Shown here in pieces: positions 61,416 through 64,000 of a stretch of 64,000 nt of DNA. The stretch's first letter is position 1, and each line of letters begins with the position of its first letter. Location of the stretch: contig CM067072.1 of NCBI GenBank assembly GCA_033980235.1, positions 26,194,192 through 26,258,191 on the forward strand, in the 5' to 3' direction. The translations under genes and the position numbers were made by a program. The DNA is from Diadema setosum (lineage: Eukaryota > Echinodermata > Echinoidea > Diadematoida > Diadematidae). Under the pieces are notes generated by a model. The model had not been told where the DNA came from. It saw only the letters and a program-made list of their open reading frames with translations, and did not search any database.

Positions 61416-64000
61416 AATAGACGAGACGCATTTCTTCACAAGCATGCTAGGTTTGAAATCCGTCCGACAAGGAGCAGACGTATACCTTTGTGTGTATGTC
61501 TGCTTCAGAAACGGATTTTAATCTAACATCACAACGCATCCTGGTCGCTGATGAAGAATGCGATGACTAACCTGTTTGGTGTCTTGTTTCTAAAACATGC
61601 GCTTTCCTCGCCAGGATAAAGCGTTTTTGTGATATGCCATTTTAGGTTTTTTTATCACATATATATATTATATTTTTCGGCATGAAGTTTTTCTCATCAT
61701 TTTTGTCTGTGATTTTGACAGTCCAACATGACGGGGGTTTCAGTTGAAAGGGACTTTCATGGAATGAGTGTGGGGAAAAGAGCATAAGCATCACACACCT
61801 TCAGTTGCGTCAGGGGTAACTGTGCTTTGCATAGAAGTTGTTGAAAAGGAAGTAGTAAAAACTACTTCAACAGTGGTGTCTCCTGTTGTTGCCAGTGTAG
61901 TAGTAGACAGTGTGGTAGCTGTGGTTGTTATGGCAGAGATCTCCGTTGTTGTAAGAGAAGGTGTGGATACAGTAGTGCTTTCAGTTGTTCGAACAGTGGT
62001 TTCTATTGTTGATGAAGAAGCAGATGTGGACTCGGTAAAAGCTTAATAATGATAAAAATTAAGTAATTGACAAAAAGTAAACGAAAACGAAAGATTTTTC
62101 TTCATTCAAAAAATAAAATGAATTGAATAGAAAATACTGAATATCAGTGTCTATTTGATACCTCCTTACTTTCTGCTGAAGCCGATTTGGAAGGTATTTT
62201 ATCAAAATTGAGAATACTAAGATCAAAATGGAAGTACTTCTGGTGCTAGAAGTAATATTCATTTTCATTTCAATTTATTCCCCCTCTCACAGGAATATAA
62301 AAGAGACAAAATGTTATAGTTGTAAATTATGTACCTGTCTGTTTCATTTAATTGTTCTTTTTTCAATACTACTCACCTTCAGTAGTTCCTACTTCTGTTG
62401 TGACAACTGTTGTTTCCCGAGCAGTTGTTGACTCAGTAGTAACTTCAGTAGTCTGAAGAGTTGTGTCCACTGTTGTTACAGGAGCTGTTGTTGACTCAGT
62501 GGTACCTTCAGTAGTTTGAAGAGTTGTGTCCACTGTTGTTACAGGAGCTGTTGTTGATTCAGTAGTAACGTCAGTAGTTTCAAGAGTTGTGTCCACTGTT
62601 GTTACAGGAGCTGTTGTTGATTCAGTAGTAACGTCAGTAGTTTCAAGAGTTGTGTCCACTATTGTTACAGGAGCTGTTTTCGATTCAGTAGCAACTCCAG
62701 TAGCAACTCCAGTAGTTTGAATAGTTGTGTCCAGTGTTGTTACAGGAGCAGCTGTTGACTCAGTAGTTTGAAGGGTTGTGTCCACTGTTTTTACAGGAGC
62801 TGTTGTTGACTCAGTAGTTACCTCAGTAGTTTGAATAGTTGTGTCCACTGTTGTTACAGGAGCTGTTGTTGACTTAGTAGTAACTTCAGTAGTTTGAAGA
62901 GTTGTGTCTACTCTTGTTACAGTAGCTGTTGTTGACTCAGTAGTGGCTTCCGTTGTTTGAAGCGTTGCAAGGACTTCTGTTGTCGATTGTGTAGTCACAT
63001 CAGTAGTTTTCTGGGTAGTCTCAGCTTCTGTTGCTACTACGTAAAAATGTTTTGAGAACATGATTTTCTTAATAAGTATCCTAAATCTATATGCTTGAAA
63101 TGCTTGAACCTTGTAATTAAAAACTTAATTGACAAGCGTGTCGAAATCAAAGAATGGAATGAAATGATTGCTTTCCACAAAGACTACTTGTTATTTATTG
63201 CAACAGAATTTGTTGTTTAAAAAAATATTGTATTGATAGATTGTCAACCTTTTACCATTATTTTGATTGTTAATAATAACCACTCACCTTCTGAGGTTTT
63301 AGAATCCGTTGTGACTACTGTTGTTTCCGGAGAAATTGAGTCAGTAGTTGCTTGTGTGGTTTCAAGTGTCGTTTCTTGTTTTGTTACAGGAGCTGTTGTC
63401 GACTCAGTAGTAACTTCAGTAGTTGGAGGGGTTGTGTCCACTGTTGTTACAGGAGCTGTTGTGGACTCAGTAGTAACTTCAATAGTTTGACGAGTTGTGT
63501 CCGCTGATGTTACAGTAGCTGTTGTGGTTTTAGTAGTGGCTTCCGTTGTTTGAAGAGTTGTAAGGATATCTGTTGCAGATTTTGAAGTCACATTCGTCGT
63601 TTTCTCAGTGGTTCCAGTTTCTATTGTCACTAAATAGAAATGTTTTCAGGATGTCACTTTTAGAATCCATCATTTAAAAAAATATTATGATCAATACTTA
63701 AAAAATATTCCGGGCATGATTACTTTCATAGCAACAATACGTTTTTATCTAAAGTTGGAAAATTTCAGAATAAAATGCAATGAATGTCAAGGTCAGGAAT
63801 ACCCTTAAGAGAATTTTCGGATAACAAAAAACGTTATTGACAGAATGTCTACATTTTCTCTTTAATTTGATTGTTTATAAACTTTTACAAACCTTCGGTA
63901 GTTTCAGAATCTGTTGTGACTACTATTGTGTCCCCAGCTGTTGTTGAGTCAGACGTTGCTTGGGTAATTTCAAGTGTCGTTTCTTCTGTTATTACAGGAG
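7192..64000 (-). CDS. giant MUC4-like transmembrane mucin (NIDO-AMOP-vWD-EGF-SEA-TM), 5' partial
   Basis: I joined 50 exons by GT-AG sites and phase. The CDS in this window is 8528 bases, 2841 codons plus the stop at 7192-7194, and runs off the right edge. Domain order is: Thr/Ser mucin repeats, sushi-like module, two calcium-binding EGFs, NIDO, AMOP, vWD with GDPH, a linker, an EGF/thrombospondin-like pair, about 18 EGFs, SEA, three EGFs, a Thr-rich linker, a second SEA-like domain, one TM helix and a cytoplasmic tail. NIDO-AMOP-vWD in this order is the hallmark of MUC4 and related mucin-like proteins. The expected role is a cell-surface, heavily O-glycosylated adhesive or barrier protein; that role is inferred from the family. 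The signal peptide must lie upstream. Most extracellular exons are symmetric phase 1-1, so modules can be gained or lost without a frameshift. Exons 42-43 are the least certain junction. A fibrillin or Notch identity is excluded by NIDO-AMOP-vWD. Confidence 0.88.
7919..7987 (-). CDS. mucin exon 49 (cytoplasmic tail)
   Basis: 69 bp, phase 0-0. [14 protein letters not shown] carries a PxxY-like tyrosine. Confidence 0.75.
8330..8690 (+). pseudogene. non-LTR retrotransposon (LINE) RT C-terminal remnant
   Basis: Plus-strand translation shows [20 protein letters not shown] followed by a LHRWFF segment and Cys-rich sequence. This fits the 'PPG..LPR..W..LNR.RTG' and 'LH+W' pattern downstream of the RT in Jockey/CR1-like LINEs. 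It is interrupted by a stop and has no flanking element. It lies in a tail intron of the mucin. Confidence 0.6.
8974..9057 (-). CDS. mucin exon 48 (cytoplasmic tail)
   Basis: 84 bp, phase 0-0, acceptor CTACAG and donor CGG|GTATGT. It contains [12 protein letters not shown], a possible phosphotyrosine site (inference). Confidence 0.78.
9528..11013 (+). repeat. long interspersed repeat family A, copy 1 (TGACCT arrays and GGAC satellite)
   Basis: It begins with AAATGTCGCTTTGGCGACTG and TATGCCTCCGCCATAATGC and ends CCTCCGGCACC then GTGGCGGAGGCATA. TATGCCTCCGCCA and TGGCGGAGGCATA are a perfect 13-bp inverted pair. Inside are about three tandem units near 145 bp (roughly 10310-10750) with repeated TTGACCTTTTGACCTTTGAC, then a (GGAC)n array at 10887-10963. 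Related copies lie at 19985 and 54491. Class unknown; no ORF. Confidence 0.7.
11064..11475. mobile_element. palindromic TTAA-flanked MITE, copy 2
   Basis: Exact TTAA at 11060-11063 and 11476-11479. Terminal AGGGAT and ATCCCT are mirrored. The internal arms are inverted around about 11245. It ends 14 bases before the last base of mucin exon 47 on the + coordinates. Confidence 0.78.
11490..11667 (-). CDS. mucin exon 47 (cytoplasmic tail)
   Basis: 178 bp, phase 2 to 0. It is acidic and Ser-rich ([11 protein letters not shown]) and then basic ([17 protein letters not shown]). The donor GAG|GTGCGT lies only 10 bases before a palindromic MITE. Confidence 0.82.
12266..12458 (-). CDS. mucin exon 46 (transmembrane helix)
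   Basis: 193 bp, phase 1 to 2. A Thr-rich stub leads into the helix, with [20 protein letters not shown] at its core, followed by the stop-transfer motif YARRRHMTK. The N-out, C-in topology follows from the positive charges on the C side. Confidence 0.9.
12900..13110 (-). CDS. mucin exon 45 (SEA domain 2, second half)
   Basis: 211 bp, phase 0 to 1. Hydrophobic strand [17 protein letters not shown] and helix. The donor is the weaker CCG|GTACTT. No GS(V/I)VV cleavage site is seen. Confidence 0.72.
13171..13503. mobile_element. palindromic TTAA-flanked MITE, copy 3
   Basis: TTAA at 13167-13170 and 13504-13507, with arms sharing the family core GGATATCTCAGCCATTTTAA. It is inserted between the two SEA 2 exons. 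Confidence 0.72.
13825..13952 (-). CDS. mucin exon 44 (SEA domain 2, first half)
   Basis: 128 bp, phase 1 to 0. [17 protein letters not shown], then a helix with [16 protein letters not shown], resembling the SEA pattern '..s..f..l'. A decayed duplicate lies in the adjoining intron at about 14092-14180. Confidence 0.72.
14092..14180 (-). pseudogene. decayed duplicate of SEA 2 exon 44
   Basis: Minus-strand reading gives [20 protein letters not shown] then TALSELQSF, parallel to [20 protein letters not shown] and [10 protein letters not shown] in exon 44. No clean acceptor is aligned at its start, so it is probably a relic exon duplication rather than an alternative exon. Confidence 0.6.
14199..14246 (-). 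CDS. mucin exon 43 (short, before SEA 2)
   Basis: 48 bp, encoding [15 protein letters not shown], donor ACAG|GTAAAG. With the alternative exon 42 donor, a better acceptor (ATGTCAG) starts this exon at 14259 and adds four residues. Both choices preserve the frame. Confidence 0.55.
14423..14665 (-). CDS. mucin exon 42 (Thr/Ser-rich juxtamembrane linker)
   Basis: 243 bp with donor TGT|GTAAGA, phase 1-1. It encodes a Thr/Ser/Pro-rich stretch and then [13 protein letters not shown]. An alternative weak donor at 14406 would add a CKTDYL segment and end in phase 0; the reading frame downstream is kept if exon 43 then starts at 14259. I could not decide between the two pairings. Confidence 0.65.
15557..15679 (-). 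CDS. mucin exon 41 (calcium-binding EGF)
   Basis: 123 bp, phase 1-1. [22 protein letters not shown], final Cys. It is the last EGF before the membrane-proximal mucin linker. Confidence 0.88.
16381..16439. repeat. poly-G tract
   Basis: A G-dominated run with a few T and A interruptions, able to form G-quadruplexes on the + strand. It is intronic and close to the donor of mucin exon 40. Confidence 0.8.
16504..16620 (-). CDS. mucin exon 40 (calcium-binding EGF)
   Basis: 117 bp, phase 1-1. [23 protein letters not shown], final Cys. A poly-G tract lies about 65 bp past the donor. Confidence 0.88.
16956..17075 (-). CDS. mucin exon 39 (calcium-binding EGF)
   Basis: 120 bp, phase 1-1. [23 protein letters not shown], final Cys. 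Confidence 0.88.
17169..17208. repeat. (AG)n microsatellite
   Basis: About 19 uninterrupted GA units in an intron. Confidence 0.9.
17378..17597 (-). CDS. mucin exon 38 (SEA domain 1, second half)
   Basis: 220 bp, phase 0 to 1. [19 protein letters not shown], then FTFRVAF and a helix-like [14 protein letters not shown] segment fit a SEA fold. The usual GS(V/I)VV self-cleavage site is replaced by GNSLMEF, so autocleavage is not predicted. Confidence 0.7.
18031..18143 (-). CDS. mucin exon 37 (SEA domain 1, first half)
   Basis: 113 bp, phase 1 to 0. [20 protein letters not shown] has alternating hydrophobics, typical of the first SEA strand. It ends LSND at the donor. Confidence 0.7.
18550..18675 (-). 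CDS. mucin exon 36 (calcium-binding EGF)
   Basis: 126 bp, phase 1-1. [22 protein letters not shown], final Cys. It is the last EGF before the first SEA domain. Confidence 0.87.
19158..19286 (-). CDS. mucin exon 35 (calcium-binding EGF)
   Basis: 129 bp, phase 1-1. [23 protein letters not shown], final Cys. Confidence 0.87.
19665..19784 (-). CDS. mucin exon 34 (EGF)
   Basis: 120 bp, phase 1-1. [22 protein letters not shown], final Cys. Confidence 0.87.
19985..20850 (+). repeat. repeat family A, copy 2 (diverged)
   Basis: It starts AAATGTCGCTATGGCGACTG and TATGTCTCCGCCATAATGC and ends near a short GACGGACGGACAC stretch and GGGACAGAGGCATAA. The middle is diverged and most TGACCT units are lost. 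It lies in the intron between EGF exons 33 and 34. Confidence 0.6.
20944..21189 (-). CDS. mucin exon 33 (two EGF modules in one exon)
   Basis: 246 bp, phase 1-1. DINECNNA with [15 protein letters not shown], then directly DIDECKDD with [15 protein letters not shown]. It is the second two-module exon of the array. Confidence 0.9.
21924..22040 (-). CDS. mucin exon 32 (calcium-binding EGF)
   Basis: 117 bp, phase 1-1. [23 protein letters not shown], final Cys. Confidence 0.89.
22440..23975 (+). pseudogene. scrambled Penelope-like retroelement (RT and GIY-YIG), degenerate
   Basis: Plus-strand pieces: [14 protein letters not shown] and [10 protein letters not shown] (RT motif 1 region), then [19 protein letters not shown] and [10 protein letters not shown] (catalytic YxDD-type motif), then a GIY-YIG-like [16 protein letters not shown] with a C-terminal Cys-rich tail. 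Frameshifts near 22990 and 23130 and a TAG near 23652 break it. A segment at about 22450-22515 reads [17 protein letters not shown] on the minus strand, and this belongs between the two RT pieces. The catalytic palm between them is missing, so the copy is rearranged and dead. It sits in the intron between exons 31 and 32. Confidence 0.75.
24053..24134. repeat. (AT)n microsatellite
   Basis: Long AT dinucleotide array with two short interruptions, just downstream of the Penelope-like remnant; it lies about 60 bp from mucin exon 31. Confidence 0.9.
24197..24316 (-). CDS. mucin exon 31 (calcium-binding EGF)
   Basis: 120 bp, phase 1-1. [23 protein letters not shown], final Cys. It lies 60 bp from a long AT microsatellite. 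Confidence 0.88.
   Translation of the reverse strand: MSTNVPRSHRVGRMLAASILMAPIPVRVWMDTREMATSV
24742..24870 (-). CDS. mucin exon 30 (calcium-binding EGF)
   Basis: 129 bp, phase 1-1, acceptor ATGCAG and donor [32 protein letters not shown], final Cys. Confidence 0.87.
25893..26012 (-). CDS. mucin exon 29 (calcium-binding EGF)
   Basis: 120 bp, phase 1-1. [22 protein letters not shown], final Cys. Confidence 0.88.
26848..26979 (-). CDS. mucin exon 28 (divergent, non-calcium EGF)
   Basis: 132 bp, phase 1-1. It starts [10 protein letters not shown] instead of D(I/V)(D/N)EC, and has [11 protein letters not shown] with six cysteines. The calcium-binding signature is absent, so this module may add flexibility in the otherwise rigid array (inference). 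Confidence 0.82.
27620..27742 (-). CDS. mucin exon 27 (calcium-binding EGF)
   Basis: 123 bp, phase 1-1. [22 protein letters not shown], final Cys. Confidence 0.88.
28170..28950. mobile_element. piggyBac-like MITE with poly-G/poly-C subterminal hairpins
   Basis: Flanked by TTAA at 28166-28169 and 28951-28954. Termini CCCTAACTAGG and CCTAGTTAGGG are inverted. The TTAA target and CCCTA-type ends match piggyBac superfamily features. Just inside each end is a long G run followed by a C run that can pair with each other. No transposase is encoded. Confidence 0.75.
29013..29390. mobile_element. palindromic TTAA-flanked MITE, copy 4
   Basis: TTAA at 29009-29012 and 29391-29394. Terminal AGGGGT and ACCCCT are inverted. 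Arms match copies 1-3. It lies just 60 bp from the piggyBac-like MITE. Confidence 0.78.
29543..29659 (-). CDS. mucin exon 26 (calcium-binding EGF)
   Basis: 117 bp, phase 1-1. [23 protein letters not shown], final Cys. Phe replaces the usual Gly after the fifth Cys loop start. Confidence 0.86.
30112..30240 (-). CDS. mucin exon 25 (calcium-binding EGF)
   Basis: 129 bp, phase 1-1. [20 protein letters not shown], terminal Cys. Confidence 0.88.
30579..30827 (-). CDS. mucin exon 24 (two EGF modules in one exon)
   Basis: 249 bp, phase 1-1. It begins DEDECRDP with [13 protein letters not shown], followed without an intron by NINECENG with [13 protein letters not shown]. The two-module exon implies intron loss or a fused duplication. 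Confidence 0.9.
31212..31331 (-). CDS. mucin exon 23 (calcium-binding EGF)
   Basis: 120 bp, phase 1-1. [23 protein letters not shown], final Cys. Confidence 0.9.
32868..32999 (-). CDS. mucin exon 22 (calcium-binding EGF)
   Basis: 132 bp, phase 1-1. DVDECSRN, then a [13 protein letters not shown] segment with all six cysteines. Confidence 0.88.
33071..33142. repeat. (GA)n and poly-G tract
   Basis: About 16 GA units followed, after a short spacer, by a run of about 17 G. Intronic. Confidence 0.85.
34489..34611 (-). CDS. mucin exon 21 (calcium-binding EGF)
   Basis: 123 bp, phase 1-1. [22 protein letters not shown], terminal Cys. It is the first of the long EGF array. Confidence 0.88.
35157..35337 (-). 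CDS. mucin exon 20 (EGF end and thrombospondin-type EGF)
   Basis: 181 bp, phase 0 to 1. [15 protein letters not shown] finishes an EGF. Then [27 protein letters not shown] and a final Cys match the thrombospondin-type 'DPC.pGV.C...RCG.CP.G..GDG' module. Confidence 0.88.
35691..35872 (-). CDS. mucin exon 19 (linker and first half of an EGF)
   Basis: 182 bp, phase 1 to 0. [19 protein letters not shown] completes the beta module. [14 protein letters not shown] begins an EGF completed in the next exon. Confidence 0.8.
35905..35960. repeat. (AAC)n microsatellite
   Basis: About 18 AAC units next to the acceptor side of mucin exon 19. Confidence 0.9.
36097..36237. mobile_element. TA-flanked MITE (Tc1/mariner-like ends)
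   Basis: Left end CAGTCACACCTGTCTATAGC follows TA. The right end, with CGCTAAGACAAG then TTTGACTG, mirrors it. The second TA of the target is separated from it by the solo LTR that starts at 36239. The element is 141 bp with no ORF. CTATAGCGGCCACC-type termini recur near 36185-36200. Confidence 0.72.
36239..37389 (+). mobile_element. solo LTR with 4-bp target duplication
   Basis: It begins TGTCAC and ends GTAACA, with CTGT directly before (36235-36238) and after (37390-37393). Length is 1151 bp. A TATAAAAG box near 36709 and an AATAAA near 37316 sit in the order expected for U3-R-U5. No internal gag-pol is present, so it is a solo LTR from recombination. Superfamily uncertain; Ty3-like is plausible. 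Confidence 0.75.
37449..37505. repeat. (AT)n(AG)n compound microsatellite
   Basis: AT array followed immediately by an AG array. Confidence 0.88.
38111..38299 (-). CDS. mucin exon 18 (cadherin/Ig-like strand module)
   Basis: 189 bp, phase 1-1. [12 protein letters not shown], then [19 protein letters not shown]. This resembles the Ig-like or cadherin-like module found after the vWD region in mucin-like proteins. It has no cysteines. Confidence 0.8.
38470..38721 (-). CDS. mucin exon 17 (post-vWD C8-like segment)
   Basis: 252 bp, phase 1-1. It reads on as [16 protein letters not shown], the 'W.v...SLF.Y' motif of MUC4-like proteins, and has two cysteines in [14 protein letters not shown]. Confidence 0.85.
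38798..38858. repeat. (AT)n microsatellite
   Basis: AT array with a CTCACACATA interruption, in the intron upstream of exon 17. Confidence 0.85.
39208..39565 (-). mobile_element. tRNA-derived SINE with (AAC)n tail
   Basis: Minus strand starts with a tRNA-like head: box A TGGCTCAGTCGGTAGCG and box B GGTTCGAACCC. A body of about 260 bp follows, ending in an (AAC)n tail, which is GTT repeats at 39208-39228 on the plus strand. Head, body and simple-repeat tail define a SINE. Family not identified. Confidence 0.75.
39723..39836 (-). CDS. mucin exon 16 (post-vWD linker)
   Basis: 114 bp, phase 1-1. [16 protein letters not shown] corresponds to the 'G..NGD..DDF..R.G' segment that closes vWD domains in MUC4-like proteins; FDFGQS follows. 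Confidence 0.85.
40487..41161. repeat. pair of 65-bp direct repeats flanking mucin exon 15
   Basis: CTCAAACCATGTACAT and ATCGCTGACTGCATGATCAA occur near 40506-40550 and again near 41115-41155 in the same orientation, with an A-rich lead in both. Together they bracket exon 15. Confidence 0.7.
40748..40963 (-). CDS. mucin exon 15 (vWD C-terminal part)
   Basis: 216 bp, phase 1-1. It encodes beta-rich sequence with [15 protein letters not shown] and GVGRGLLG, the MUC4-type vWD end. The flanking introns carry a 65-bp direct repeat. Confidence 0.82.
41247..41331 (-). CDS. mucin exon 14 (vWD continued)
   Basis: 85 bp, phase 0 to 1. It encodes [18 protein letters not shown], beta-strand-like vWD sequence. 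Confidence 0.8.
41729..41937 (-). CDS. mucin exon 13 (vWD start with GDPH motif)
   Basis: 209 bp, phase 1 to 0. It opens [13 protein letters not shown] then [14 protein letters not shown], the canonical start of a von Willebrand type D domain. GDPH is the sequence at which MUC4, MUC2 and MUC5AC are known to self-cleave between Asp and Pro. Confidence 0.9.
42182..42463. mobile_element. TIR element enclosing a tRNA-like sequence
   Basis: 47-bp inverted termini: CTACATCGACGTAAATAA at left and TTATTTACGTCGATGTAG at right, with a GATCAGTGTTT inner part. Between them, the minus strand at 42265-42338 looks tRNA-derived. Confidence 0.65.
42265..42338 (-). repeat. tRNA-like (SINE head) sequence
   Basis: Minus strand has GCTCG...CGAGC acceptor-like pairing, box A-like TGGTCTAGTGGAGATGACG, and box B-like GGTTCGAATTA. 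The T stem is imperfect, so this is a tRNA-derived relic, not a functional tRNA call. Confidence 0.5.
43824..44003 (-). CDS. mucin exon 12 (AMOP C-terminal part)
   Basis: 180 bp, phase 1-1, donor TTGA|GTGAGT. It encodes FCMQPRNPG and [10 protein letters not shown], like the AMOP end 'CxY..xG.L', then a short aromatic linker. The joint codon with the next exon gives SWFFGDPH. Confidence 0.75.
   Translation of the reverse strand, partial: TQAHSVCSPETPVSMAAVITARTPFGVSSEDITASGFPAIFSQSSQETVFGDLVIIYYG
44206..45107. mobile_element. 902-bp TA-flanked MITE with GTTGTTACA termini
   Basis: Left end GGGGAGACCGGGTCTAGTTG and right end CAACTAGACCCGGTCTCCCC are exact inverted repeats, with TA on both outer sides. 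Several internal GTTGTTAC motifs and a (CA)n array at 44664-44760 are present. No transposase. It lies in intron 11 of the mucin. Confidence 0.8.
45281..45520 (+). mobile_element. tRNA-derived SINE
   Basis: The head has box A-like TGTGGCATAGTGGATAAAGG and box B-like AGTTCCAATCCCGCC, followed by a body with GGTACCTGGCAATGCC and a CAGGGCCCTCTGGTAGAGC segment. It directly abuts the large palindromic element at 45531. Family unassigned. Confidence 0.72.
45760..45932. repeat. 173-bp palindrome inside left arm
   Basis: ACAAATGATGCACAGG at left and CCTGTGCATCATTTGT at right, with GGTGCGGCGC and GCGCCGCACC arms. The centre is near 45845. Confidence 0.8.
48246..48788. repeat. 543-bp palindrome inside right arm
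   Basis: CAACAGCAACTTA at left and TAAGTTGCTGTTG at right. Long matching arms include CGAGGGGAAATCAGCGAGAA and its complement, closing at about 48517-48527 with GGCCGGAGGCC. The 102-codon frame inside is only a palindrome artefact. Confidence 0.82.
50458..50620. mobile_element. palindromic AATATTGG hairpin repeat
   Basis: ATAATATTGGATG at left and CATCCAATATTAT-like sequence at right, with repeated AATATTGGACTCG inside both arms meeting at TCTTCGAC. A short fold-back MITE-like unit. Confidence 0.65.
51532..51958 (-). CDS. mucin exon 11 (NIDO end and AMOP)
   Basis: 427 bp, phase 0 to 1. [17 protein letters not shown] is the terminal NIDO strand pair. The AMOP part has [24 protein letters not shown] and a further Cys, matching the AMOP pattern C..W, CPC, D.RF. 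AMOP domains occur in adhesion proteins and mucins. Confidence 0.88.
52619..52652. repeat. (GT)n then poly-G tract
   Basis: GTGTGTGTG followed by a run of about 20 G with a single C. Intronic, just left of exon 10. Confidence 0.8.
52769..52969 (-). CDS. mucin exon 10 (NIDO, core)
   Basis: 201 bp, phase 0-0, acceptor TTCCAG. It contains VYDGRV, a charged helix-like stretch, and [10 protein letters not shown], the NIDO strand that usually reads as '(V/I)TW.xV'. GGNE follows at the donor. Confidence 0.82.
54106..54276 (-). CDS. mucin exon 9 (NIDO, middle)
   Basis: 171 bp, phase 0-0. It begins [12 protein letters not shown], the NIDO 'NGxIxF' strand, and continues to a Tyr-rich end before donor AAG|GTAGAG. 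Confidence 0.8.
54491..55573 (+). repeat. repeat family A, copy 3
   Basis: It begins AAATGTCGCAAAGGCGACTG and TATGCCTCCGCCATAATGC, carries many TGACCTTTGAC units and a (GGAC)n array at 55463-55543, and ends CCTCCGGCACCA, missing the last hairpin strand seen in copy 1. It sits between NIDO exons 8 and 9. Confidence 0.72.
55707..55870 (-). CDS. mucin exon 8 (NIDO, N-terminal part)
   Basis: 164 bp, phase 1 to 0. It encodes [16 protein letters not shown] followed by a PIDLS segment and GGLYPHIT. This matches the start of a NIDO (nidogen-like) domain, which typically has a PFG..GD motif. Confidence 0.8.
55963..56052. repeat. (AT)n/(GT)n microsatellite
   Basis: AT-rich dinucleotide array passing into a GT array. 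Confidence 0.85.
56698..56820 (-). CDS. mucin exon 7 (calcium-binding EGF)
   Basis: 123 bp, phase 1-1. It starts DIDECTEN, then [15 protein letters not shown] and a final Cys. It directly precedes the NIDO exons. Confidence 0.9.
   Translation of the reverse strand: MLMNALKTSITVTQMQCALISRVLSSVHAMMGFLETDKIA
57306..57456. mobile_element. 151-bp near-perfect hairpin MITE with TA target
   Basis: The arms of about 65 bp start GGGAGCTTTAGATTTTAGAC and end GTCTAAAATCTAAAGCTCCC. TA flanks both sides. The loop is about 20 bases. It would fold into one long stem if transcribed. Confidence 0.8.
57541..57682. repeat. 142-bp inverted repeat of TTTTGGCATA units
   Basis: TCGTTGGCCTTATGCCAAAA at left and TTTTGGCATAAGACCAACGA at right. 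Further TTTTGGCATA-type units lie inside. It is 17 bases from the donor of mucin exon 6. Confidence 0.7.
57699..57830 (-). CDS. mucin exon 6 (calcium-binding EGF)
   Basis: 132 bp, phase 1-1. It starts DIDECEED and has six cysteines, including [11 protein letters not shown]; the DIDEC start marks a calcium-binding EGF. The donor is only 17 bases from a hairpin repeat in the intron. Confidence 0.88.
58989..59204 (-). CDS. mucin exon 5 (sushi/CCP-like module)
   Basis: 216 bp, phase 1-1, acceptor CGACAG and donor CTAG|GTATGG. It has six cysteines, a [12 protein letters not shown] segment, a CTCSSGF motif and a terminal PQC, which resembles a complement-control (sushi) module, though spacing is loose. 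It probably mediates protein contacts. Confidence 0.7.
59832..60849. mobile_element. about 1 kb TIR element with THAP-like fragment
   Basis: Terminal repeats of at least 45 bp: ATTCTCGCTATCGCCAATGA at left and TCATTGGCGATAGCGAGAAT at right, continuing with ACGTAAAAAGTACCCGGATG and extending loosely to about 95 bp. It holds a THAP-like coding remnant at about 60329-60420 on the plus strand. GC-rich compared with its surroundings. Confidence 0.65.
60329..60440 (+). pseudogene. THAP zinc-finger fragment
   Basis: Reading [20 protein letters not shown] then SRHFEREQI matches the C-terminal half of a THAP domain, whose signature is W, then (V/L)CSxHF. A TGTTGTTCGAACGAC stretch near 60102 could be the N-terminal Cys pair, but the frame is broken. 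THAP domains occur in P-element transposases and in host factors. Confidence 0.45.
60978..61382. mobile_element. TIR element inserted in an AT microsatellite
   Basis: The ends CACACTAAAAAATG and CATTTCTTAGTGTG are inverted, each followed inward by GGTTCAAATTT-like sequence and TTGTCCCTATA. TATATA arrays flank both sides. Internal GTGCAAA/TTGCACC motifs recur. No ORF. Confidence 0.65.
61799..62041 (-). CDS. mucin exon 4 (Thr/Ser-rich)
   Basis: 243 bp, phase 1-1. It encodes non-repetitive Ser/Thr-rich sequence ending in STVTPDATE before donor GAAG|GTGTGT. It is the last mucin-type exon before the cysteine-bearing modules. Confidence 0.78.
62377..63036 (-). CDS. mucin exon 3 (tandem-repeat mucin domain)
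   Basis: 660 bp, phase 1-1. It encodes about nine imperfect copies of a roughly 21-residue unit with the core [18 protein letters not shown]. The DNA period is about 63 bp and neighbouring copies are nearly identical, so length variation between individuals is likely (inference). No cysteines are present, as expected for an O-glycosylated stalk. Confidence 0.82.
63288..63629 (-). CDS. mucin exon 2 (Thr/Ser-rich repeats)
   Basis: 342 bp, phase 1-1, acceptor TTTAG and donor GAAG|GTGAGT. It encodes Thr/Ser/Pro-rich sequence with [12 protein letters not shown] units, expected to be densely O-glycosylated. Confidence 0.8.
63893..64000 (-). CDS. mucin exon 1 of window (Thr/Ser-rich, partial)
   Basis: Reads through the right edge. 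It encodes a Thr-rich segment ending in TTDSETTE before donor GAAG|GTTTGT, phase 1. It is homologous to the end of the next exon, so these mucin exons arose by duplication. Confidence 0.75.

Larger units (their letters stand above)
59205..61798 (-). other. mucin intron 4 (2.6 kb)
   Basis: Separates the Thr-rich exons from the sushi-like exon. It holds the THAP-bearing TIR element and the TIR element inside the AT microsatellite. The 61413-61798 stretch shows nothing further. Confidence 0.7.

Noticed and set aside
62526..63490. Valine-rich plus-strand frames
   Set aside because: They are the antisense of the Thr-rich mucin repeats, whose period keeps several frames open.
7192..64000. Fibrillin, Notch or nidogen as the identity of the EGF-rich gene
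   Set aside because: No TB/8-cysteine, LNR or ankyrin parts were seen, while NIDO-AMOP-vWD-SEA-TM fits a MUC4-like mucin.
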